Source of the DNA: JBDRNO01 sp043811005
Lineage (GTDB): Bacteria > Bacteroidota > Bacteroidia > NORP154
Direction of reading: 5' to 3'
Length of the DNA: 12,469 bases
Assembly: GCA_043811005.1 (NCBI GenBank)
Contig: JBDRNO010000105.1
Coordinates: 1 to 12,469 of the forward strand
A model generated the notes under the pieces. The model worked only from the letters and a program-made list of their open reading frames with translations, was not told the DNA's origin and made no database searches. Each line of letters begins with the position of its first letter. Position 1 is the first letter of the stretch. Below are positions 10,101-12,469 of this stretch, piece after piece. The translations under genes were made by a program, and so were the position numbers.

Positions 10101-12325
10101 AAACGGATTCCATTGCCACTGATTTATGTGCTGGAAGTTCCTCTGTTACTGTAACTGATGCAAGCAACTGTGTTGCCGCCACTTCTGTTTCTATTACAGA
10201 ACCTTCACATGTTGTTGCGTCAATTACCTCAAGTACTGACATTTCATGTAATGGCAACAATGATGGCTCTGCCGGTGTTACTGCAACCGGAGGGACCGGC
10301 TCTTACACATATCAATGGGATGATGCTTTATTGCAAACCACCGAAACTGCTGTCAGTTTAACTACCGGAACCTATATTGTTATAGTAACCGATTCATTCG
10401 GATGTTCGGATGAAACCACTGTTACAATCACCGAACCTGCCGCACTATCACTGATCACCGGCAGCATTGACGCTTCTTGCGGTAATCCCGATGGTTCTGC
10501 ATTCGGATCTGTTACCGGAGGTACCGGATCGTATACTTATTTATGGAATGATCCCGTTATGCAAACTGCCGATACTGCTATCGCCCTGGCAGCAGGTAAC
10601 TATACCGTAACTGTTACTGATGTAAACGGTTGTACAAGTAGTGCAATCGCTTCGGTTAATAACGCTGGCGCTCCAACCACCACAATTACCTCAAGCACTG
10701 ATGTGAATTGTTACGGTGACTGTACTGGTGATGCTACTGTTTCAGCTTCAGGCGGGATTACTCCTTATACCTATTTATGGAATGATTTAAGTTCTCAAAC
10801 AGATTCCACTGCTACCGGATTATGTGCGGGAACTTACTACGTTACTGTTACTGATTTTGCCGGTTGTATTTCCATTGCTAATGCCAATATTTCCGAACCA
10901 ATGATCCTAAGTGCTACCATAACAGGAAGTACAGATATTTTATGTTATGGTGATAGTAACGGTTCGGCTTCTGTTACCGCTACAGGAGGAACATCGCCTT
11001 ACACGTACCAATGGAACAGCGGGGACAGTACAGACGCCCTACAGGGCGTCTCTGCCGGAACTTATACCGTTATTATCAATGATGCCAATGGCTGTTTAGA
11101 TTCTGCTACAGTAACCATTACCGAACCGGATTCTATTTCTCTCAGCACAAATGCAATAGATGCCAGTTGTGGTCAGTTAAATGGCGAGGTGTCTGTTGCT
11201 GCCTCCGGTGGCACAGGCGCTTATACTTACCAGTGGGATGATCCCGGTTCTTCAGGTACTGAAACTATTACCGGTTTAGCCGCGGGAGTTTATACTGTTA
11301 CCGTTACCGATGCCAATGGATGTTCAGAAACAGCTTCAGCTACAGTTAGTGATATCCCCGGAGGTACTGCTGTAGCCACCATTGATAATAACGTATCTGA
11401 ATATGGGATCTGCGATGGACAAGCCACCGCAACTATGATTGGAGGTACAGCGCCTTATACCTATCTCTGGTATGATTTATTGGCACAAACAACTCAAACA
11501 GCAGATAGCTTATGTGCCAGTACTTATTGTGTAACTGTTACCGATGCCAATGGATGTACTGCAGATGATTGTATTACTATTACTGAACCTGGTCCAATAG
11601 TTCTCACAATCACACAAACAGATGTTCTATGTAATGGCGATTGCACAGGACAAGCAGAAACATCAGTTTCCGGCGGTGTTCTTCCTTACACTTATGAATG
11701 GAACACATCCCCTGTTCAAACTGATTCCATTGCAACAGGTCTTTGTGCAGGAACATTTACTGTAATAGTAACTGATGCTAATGCGGTTCCCAAAACCAAT
11801 TCTGTTACAATTACTGAGCCCGGTCCTCTTACACTTTTAACAACTCCAACAAATACTGATCAGGGCGCTTGTACCGGAAGTATTACGGTTAATGTATCCG
11901 GTGGTACAGAACCATATACATATTTATGGAATACATCACCTCCTCAAACCGATACCACTGCTACCTACTTATGTAAAGGTGATTATACCATCACAGTTAC
12001 AGATGCAAATGGTTGTGTTAGCTCTGGAACATCCACTGTAAGTGAGGTAATTGGAATTCCAGAAGCCATTTCAGGCATGATGTTTAATATTTATCCTAAT
12101 CCTACTCGCGGAACACTGAATTTAGAATTTGTTTTGGGTATAACGAAAGATATAAATATTATCGTAACTGATATGATAGGCGAGATCGTGTCAAGTGAAG
12201 AATTAAAGGATGTCAGTTCACAATTACACACAATTGACTTGTCAGAAAAAGCAAACGGTGTTTATTACATCCATATTATGACTGACGAGGAGGTGATAGT
12301 TGAAAAGGTATCGGTAGTTAGGTGA
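1100..12325 (+). CDS. Giant secreted multidomain surface protein: Lys-C-like serine protease, PKD and Ig-like modules, 18 SprB repeats, T9SS sorting domain (3741 aa)
   Basis: A single uninterrupted frame of 3741 residues (roughly 380 kDa). The ATG at 1100 is chosen because MKK followed by a hydrophobic core and SNA|Q makes a textbook signal peptide; the leader is A/T-rich with no Shine-Dalgarno, normal for Bacteroidota. Domain order: signal peptide 1-25; prodomain 26-219; lysyl-endopeptidase-like protease about 220-483; PKD 491-573; unnamed module 578-755; PKD 763-842; second copy of that module 849-1029; PKD 1037-1117; jelly-roll module 1119-1295; PKD 1303-1384; Ig-like 1387-1459; eight Ig-like repeats 1460-2181; Ig/PKD-like 2182-2256; eighteen SprB repeats 2262-3653; type A sorting domain 3660-3741. 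Inferred role: T9SS-exported, surface-displayed proteolytic adhesin, perhaps for prey, polymer or host protein degradation. The upstream gene has a homologous tail. It is the only gene before a terminator at 12352 and is probably transcribed alone. Substrate and any link to gliding are not shown by sequence. Confidence 0.93.
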   Translation: MKKSNVSAIVLAVVFFFGLILNSNAQPSKGGIPPSFSKEEAKAISKKPLHLKGIIKNYQSIPDNYQVVSLQQPNITKANLGDGRDGGPLQVGISVPVNLSIDNSGTWTDLPDGSRIWRLKLECKDALALGVYYDNFWLPVGGKLFLYNEYKTQVIGAFTYLNNPVSGLFATELIQGETVTLEYYEPPKPLGKAIISISGISYTYRDVGFLEKYNSYIPKDFGDSDAACEVNINCSPEGDTWQDEKKGVARIFLRIGVSYYWCSGSLVNNVREDLTPYFLSAFHCGDGASAADFNVWIFYFNYEAPGCPNPGSEPSSNTITGCTLRSEGDQSGGTDFLLVELNVFPSFTPYYNGWDNTNSASPSGVSIHHPAGDIQKISTYTGSLFTSTWTGGMANGWWGVPGWTATANGQGVSEGGSSGSPIFNNNSRIVGTLTGGGSTCASPGSSDYYGKFYCHWDLNGGTAADQLKPWLDPDNAGVNTLNGTYDGLAKPFTNFYGYPATIFEDDSVDFYDLTPGNITARSWLLPGGSPATSTDQDPADIVYSTAGTYNVTLTCTNVNGDSTLTKTNYIKVLDPAIENCDTISNFYGTPTIYTTGGGYLAGNNQYGDLAKAQYYSSFYYSPYQVIKGGRFWWASASNATSPDITFAVWDNYGYNGKPSNLIATKTVPLATIVSDYNGDGYTDVIFDSPAIIPPGFYIGVFLPTAAGDTIALITNQDGDSPSNTYWEMGSDSNWYDCSNWGLTTLANAIFPFVCNDPDLGVKAQFSGSPTITWPGNIVNFTDLSYGSIPAIYSWSFSGGAPSSSNTQNPDVIYNTPGTYNVSLTVANANGSDIETKTNYITVKDNSIVNCDSLSNVIGSLTLYTTGIANSYVSGKNEYGDLAKAEFFDYDSYYPYQEIQGVWYYFGVGDNTGGPTNVTFNIWADNNGQPGAILSTETYSLGTIETDVTNGDPTYIPLSAPLTITGPFYAGFIIPAPTVLTSDKLAVYTGSQNSSTVNTAWEQWSDATWYSYQSAWGGTWNNAIFPVVCTKPTDPPTANFVASETFLILPSGPVQFTDLSVGFPDSWSWTLTGGTPSTSSEKNPSVFYTTPGLYTVALQSANTNGSNTETKVDYIEAVYPCDTLMDYTIPDIFVNATDEPGFNMNSYDLDGVPANAGGASDWKIIERLAPDSNLYVTSWLNPAGVANDWLTFGPITIPAAGADLKWEHKMFDAPSYQDGYRVLISTTGMIPPGDFSTVLIQYADNDPAYGGNPDWMSTSVNIDGATYGGQQVYLAYHHNSNDMNALQLDNILIVDCTPPPPEAPIANFSGSSVEICEGESIDFLDGTTKIPTSWSWTFTGGTPATSTAQNPANIVYNTAGTYTVSLTATNAQGNDTETKTSYITVNALPVVDLGLDQTACDGVPITLDAGAGVGKSYLWNELSVSQTIDVTTTDTYSVMVVNATGCYGYDTTIITVNPNSPVSVSIAAVPAGAICAGTSVTFTATPTNGGTTPAYQWKVNGVDVGINSPTYTSTTLANTDAVTCVLTSNATCPTGNPATSNTINMTVNPNLPVSVSIAAVPAGVICAGTSVTFTATPTNGGATPAYQWNVNGVDVGINSPAYSSSTLANSDTVTCVLTSSETCITGNPATSNNIIMTVTPNLPVSVSISESANPICDGDNLTFTATPANGGGTPSYQWQVNGINVGVDSPAYSSFALADGDSITCILTSSETCTSGNPATSNAVIMTVNPSLPVSVNITESANPICTGSNVTFTASLVYEGSSPNYIWRVNGVNVGAPNSPTYSTFTLSDGDIVTCILTSSETCTTGNPDTSNAITISVNPSLPIGVSISVSTNPICTGANVTFTATPTNEGSTPSYQWKVNGGNVGTDSIAYASSILSDGDDVTCVLTSSEACATGNPATSNTITMTINPNLPVSVSISESANPICAGTNVTFTATPTNGGTTPSYQWKVNGIDVGSDSSVYTSSTLADVDIVTCELTSSETCTSGNPATSNAITMTVNPGLPVSVSIVESANPICIGSSVTFTATPTNEGSSPGYVWRVNGVNVGAPDSIAFSTSTLNDGDMVTCILTSSETCATGSPATSNGITMILDPSLPVSVVISGSANPICDGNNVTFTATPINEGSTPGYQWKVNGINVGSDSSIYSSSVLTDGDVVTCELTSSELCTTGNPATSNAITMIINILPIANAGTDVTVCPGDSISLSATGGVSYNWSPSTGLSATNIADPTANPSATITYTVAVTDANGCTSTDDITIFIPPVIIVNTSSTDATCGNSDGSATATASGGSGSYSYLWDDPGSQTNAVATGLAAGNYFVTVTDTNGCTGNAIASINNAGAPAITTTASDATCTGNCDGSATLTASGGVTPYSYLWDDPYSQTDSIATGLCAGTYSVILTDADNCIAAASVTVTEPLPVAASITSSTNVACYGGNDGSATVSATGGTGTYTYQWDDASLQTTDTAINLITGTYIVTVTDTNGCSAIDSVTITEPDALSITSEVSTGITCNGSVDGTITITASGGTSTLNYSIDSGSSYPNTTGIFTGLAAGSYDIVIQDSINTTCTLNGNTITITEPSALSIISETSTDIICNGLSEGTITIVAGGGTGTLNYSIDGGSTYSNTTGIFTGLGAGSYDIVIQDSNNTNCTLSGSAISITEPAALSLTTGSVDATCGSSDGSASITVTGGTGSYTYLWNDPGTQTTSTATGIAAGNYSVTVTDANSCTGNATASVNDAGAPVVTVTASDATCAGSCDGSATLTASGGVTPYSYLWDDPDSQTDSTATGLCAGTTSVIVTDAGNCIAAASVTITEPSLVVASIISVTNIECYGDNNGSATAVATGGTSPYTYQWSSGDSTDALQGVSAGTYIVTVTDPTGCSDADTVTITEPAALSLTTGSIDATCGNSDGYTFVSVTGGTGSYTYLWNDPFMQTNDTAVALSANNYTVTVTDANGCTSSAITSVTDAGAPTVTITVNDVTCAGDCDGEATVSVAGGMAPYTYLWDDPDSQTDSIATDLCAGSSSVTVTDASNCVAATSVSITEPSHVVASITSSTDISCNGNNDGSAGVTATGGTGSYTYQWDDALLQTTETAVSLTTGTYIVIVTDSFGCSDETTVTITEPAALSLITGSIDASCGNPDGSAFGSVTGGTGSYTYLWNDPVMQTADTAIALAAGNYTVTVTDVNGCTSSAIASVNNAGAPTTTITSSTDVNCYGDCTGDATVSASGGITPYTYLWNDLSSQTDSTATGLCAGTYYVTVTDFAGCISIANANISEPMILSATITGSTDILCYGDSNGSASVTATGGTSPYTYQWNSGDSTDALQGVSAGTYTVIINDANGCLDSATVTITEPDSISLSTNAIDASCGQLNGEVSVAASGGTGAYTYQWDDPGSSGTETITGLAAGVYTVTVTDANGCSETASATVSDIPGGTAVATIDNNVSEYGICDGQATATMIGGTAPYTYLWYDLLAQTTQTADSLCASTYCVTVTDANGCTADDCITITEPGPIVLTITQTDVLCNGDCTGQAETSVSGGVLPYTYEWNTSPVQTDSIATGLCAGTFTVIVTDANAVPKTNSVTITEPGPLTLLTTPTNTDQGACTGSITVNVSGGTEPYTYLWNTSPPQTDTTATYLCKGDYTITVTDANGCVSSGTSTVSEVIGIPEAISGMMFNIYPNPTRGTLNLEFVLGITKDINIIVTDMIGEIVSSEELKDVSSQLHTIDLSEKANGVYYIHIMTDEEVIVEKVSVVR
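1175..1756 (+). other. N-terminal prodomain of the protease
   Basis: Residues 26-219. The part from about 98 to 190 (SRIWRLKLECKDALALGVYY, then LPVGGKLFLYN, IGAFTYLNN, ELIQGETVTLEYYEPP) follows the pattern of the beta-rich proregion found before bacterial lysyl endopeptidases. K219 lies eight to nine residues before the first protease cysteine, so a Lys-specific enzyme could release itself there; this is inference from the family's known autoprocessing after lysine. Confidence 0.65.
1757..2548 (+). other. Lysyl-endopeptidase-like (Lys-C type, S1 fold) serine protease domain
   Basis: Residues about 220-483. The catalytic triad is H283 in LSAFHC, D335 in GTDFLLVEL and S418 in GGSSGSPIF. Compared from memory with Achromobacter protease I, all six disulfide cysteines have counterparts: C228, C234, C262, C284, C307 and C440. 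The six-residue spacing C228-C234 matches the reference C6-C12. The S1 Asp225 of the reference (RSDQYG) aligns with D447 in SSDYYG, and Trp169 with W389, while His210 is replaced by T434. Lysine specificity is therefore predicted but not proven. An extra pair, C322 and C454, may form a fourth disulfide. The segment SIHHPAGDIQKIS is also typical of the family. Confidence 0.88.
2570..2818 (+). other. PKD domain 1
   Basis: Residues 491-573. It has the PKD pattern: a SVDFYDLTPG strand, then SWLLPGGSPATSTDQDPADIV, then YSTAGTYNVTLTCTN and a closing TKTNYIKV. PKD beta-sandwiches act as spacers or ligand-binding modules in extracellular proteins and follow directly after the catalytic domain in several Lys-C enzymes. 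Confidence 0.85.
2831..3364 (+). other. Unnamed beta-rich module, copy X1
   Basis: Residues 578-755. It is bounded by cysteines, NCDTISN at the start and FPFVC at the end. It carries YGDLAKAQYY, SPYQVIKGG, FAVWDNYG and PPGFYIGVFLP. I do not recognise a named family. It recurs as X2 (3644-4186), each copy sandwiched between PKD domains. The alternating strands and aromatic residues suggest a jelly-roll adhesive or carbohydrate-binding fold; that is a guess. Confidence 0.7.
3386..3625 (+). other. PKD domain 2
   Basis: Residues 763-842: AQFSGSP start, NFTDLS, YSWSFSGGAPSSSNTQNPDV, NTPGTYNVSLTVANANG and TKTNYITV end. Canonical PKD layout. Confidence 0.87.
3644..4186 (+). other. Unnamed beta-rich module, copy X2
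   Basis: Residues 849-1029. It parallels X1: NCDSLSN start, YGDLAKAEFF, YPYQEIQG, FNIWADNNGQPGA, GPFYAGFIIP, WNNAIFPVVC end. The copies are well diverged in sequence but share the boundary cysteines and the motif order, so the duplication is old. No catalytic motif is apparent. Confidence 0.7.
4208..4450 (+). other. PKD domain 3
   Basis: Residues 1037-1117: ANFVAS start, QFTDLSVGFPDSWSWTLTGG, NPSVFYTTPGLYTVALQSAN, ETKVDYIEAV end. Canonical PKD layout. Confidence 0.87.
4454..4984 (+). other. Jelly-roll module of the choice-of-anchor J / MAM-like type
   Basis: Residues 1119-1295. The order is a W/D-rich region (ASDWKIIERL), TSWLNPAGVANDWLTFGPI, ADLKWEHKMF, YRVLISTTG, a Y-D-rich turn, VYLAYHHNSND and LQLDNILIVDC. 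The pattern, in which displayed residues define what is an event-like 'W..P' strand followed by L-W-x-H/K and a final LDNI[LV]I strand, is typical of the choice-of-anchor J modules common in T9SS cargo. Role: probably ligand binding or a structural spacer. Confidence 0.65.
5006..5251 (+). other. PKD domain 4
   Basis: Residues 1303-1384, after a proline-rich hinge (PPPPEAP). It has PIANFSGSS, SIDFLDGTT, SWSWTFTGGTPATSTAQNPA, NTAGTYTVSLTATNAQG and TKTSYITV. It is the closest of the four to the PKD consensus. Confidence 0.9.
5258..5476 (+). other. Ig-like domain before the repeat array
   Basis: Residues 1387-1459: LPVVDLGLDQTACDG, ITLDAGAG, SYLWNE, TIDVTTTDTYSVMVVNATGC. This 'LGxDQTxC...YLW...GC' pattern is a frequent Ig/PKD-like module in Bacteroidota surface proteins; the two cysteines probably pair. 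Confidence 0.75.
5477..7642 (+). repeat. Eight tandem Ig-like repeats of about 90 residues
   Basis: Residues 1460-2181. Repeats start at 5477, 5750, 6023, 6293, 6566, 6836, 7106 and 7379, so the period is 270-273 nt. Each reads PVSVSI..., P(I)C-x-G, VTFTATPTN, Y-x-W-x-VNG, VTCxLTS(S)E-x-C, GNPATSN and a V/I-NP linker. Every copy has three cysteines: the first two fit the canonical Ig disulfide, the third (ETC/EAC/ELC) is extra. Repeats 1 and 2 are near-identical even in synonymous positions and use more AGC/GTG/CCG codons than repeats 3-8. The array probably forms a rigid stalk. Open frames on the opposite strand here merely mirror the repeat. Confidence 0.88.
7643..7867 (+). other. Ig/PKD-like domain between the Ig array and the SprB array
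   Basis: Residues about 2182-2256: LPIANAGTDVTVCPGD, ISLSATGGVSYNWSPSTGLS, ADPTANPSATITYTVAVTDANGC. This is the well-known 'AGxDxTVCxGxxxxLxAxGG...YxWxPxTGL' module of Bacteroidota adhesins. A short linker (IPPVIIV) joins it to the first SprB repeat. Confidence 0.8.
7883..12058 (+). repeat. Eighteen SprB-type repeats, largely in A-B-C triplets
   Basis: Residues 2262-3653. Units start at 7883, 8108, 8327, 8561, 8810, 9059, 9299, 9518, 9746, 9986, 10205, 10439, 10679, 10901, 11129, 11375, 11591 and 11822. The core is C-x-G...GSATVxAxGG...YTYLWDDP...TGLxAGTYxVTVTDANGC...TITEP. Three subtypes follow in order: A ends in DAGAPT and lacks the TEP end; B opens C-x-G-x-CDG and has LCAGT; C opens CYGxNNG and ends TITEP. 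ABC occurs at units 1-3, 6-8, 9-11 and 12-14, with AB at 15-16. Units 4 and 5 are a different subtype (LNYSIDGGSxY). Units 17 and 18 are singletons; 17 has lost the closing NGC (DANAVPK). By analogy with SprB this is an adhesive, filament-like stalk. Confidence 0.92.
12077..12322 (+). other. T9SS type A C-terminal sorting domain (giant protein)
   Basis: Residues 3660-3741: MFNIYPNPTRGTLNLEF, IIVTDMIGEIV, HTIDLSEKANGVYYIHIMT, ending VEKVSVVR. The YPNPT-RG opening and the basic end are diagnostic. It predicts outer-membrane passage by the T9SS with removal of the domain and anchoring to, or release from, the cell surface. It is clearly homologous to the sorting domain at 462-710. Confidence 0.93.
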
Positions 12326-12351
12326 AGAATGATTATAACTACTGGGCTGGT

Positions 12352-12393
12352 AAAAAAGCTGAGACGTTAGACGGTTTGTTTCTGCTTTTTTTT
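12352..12393 (+). terminator. Intrinsic terminator after the giant gene
   Basis: AAAAAAGC (12352-12359) pairs perfectly with GCTTTTTT (12384-12391). After a T/T mismatch, GAGAC (12361-12365) pairs with GTTTC (12378-12382, one G-T wobble), leaving a 12-base loop. The 3' arm runs into eight consecutive T residues (12386-12393). The A-tract opposite the T-tract could let it act in both directions. It starts 27 bases after the stop codon. Confidence 0.75.
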
Positions 12394-12469
12394 ATTATCG
12401 AATGCTATCTAATATTTGCTCATAATTTACGTTTAAATCTATCATTCTAGTTGATAATTATTAGTTAAA

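Noticed and set aside
7899..10361. Leucine-rich plus-strand open frames in shifted frames over the SprB array
   Set aside because: They overlap the giant CDS out of frame and recur wherever the same repeat DNA recurs; they are shadows, not genes.
12394..12469. A second copy of the intergenic outer repeat at the right edge (ATTAGTTAAA)
   Set aside because: Only about eight bases match ATTAGTTAC of the 987-1001 arm before the window ends; too short to count. Nothing else is visible in this tail.

Overview
The window looks like AT-rich chromosomal DNA from a member of the Bacteroidota. It carries two adjacent plus-strand genes whose products end in a type A sorting domain of the type IX secretion system (T9SS) and carry SprB-type surface-adhesin repeats. 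The large gene has no recognisable Shine-Dalgarno, only an A/T-rich leader, as is usual in this phylum. No transposase, RNA gene, CRISPR array or phage gene was seen.

Layout. Bases 2-713 are the 3' end of a first SprB-repeat/T9SS protein that enters from the left edge; its last repeat is broken by an apparent 2-nt loss near 302-306. Bases 714-1099 are a non-coding gap with an unusual nested inverted-repeat structure: a perfect 15-bp outer inverted repeat (719-733/987-1001) encloses two oppositely oriented arrays of GTTAA/TTAAC-centred units spaced exactly 10 bp apart. Bases 1100-12325 are a single giant CDS of 3741 residues. Bases 12326-12469 hold a good intrinsic terminator and a short featureless tail.

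The giant protein reads as: signal peptide; prodomain; trypsin-fold protease closely resembling Achromobacter-type lysyl endopeptidase (H283/D335/S418, with the Lys-selecting aspartate apparently kept at D447); PKD; unnamed module X1; PKD; module X2; PKD; jelly-roll 'choice-of-anchor J/MAM-like' module; PKD; Ig-like domain; eight tandem ~90-residue Ig-like repeats; one more Ig/PKD-like domain; eighteen SprB-type repeats, many in a three-repeat (A-B-C) super-unit of about 690 nt; T9SS type A sorting domain. It is inferred to be exported by Sec, moved across the outer membrane by the T9SS, and displayed on or released from the cell surface as a very long protease-tipped fibre. The two genes have homologous tails and are likely tandem paralogues.

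The points most worth checking are the intergenic nested repeat, the Lys-C-like protease on an SprB-type stalk, the duplicated unnamed module, and the super-repeat with signs of recent sequence homogenisation.
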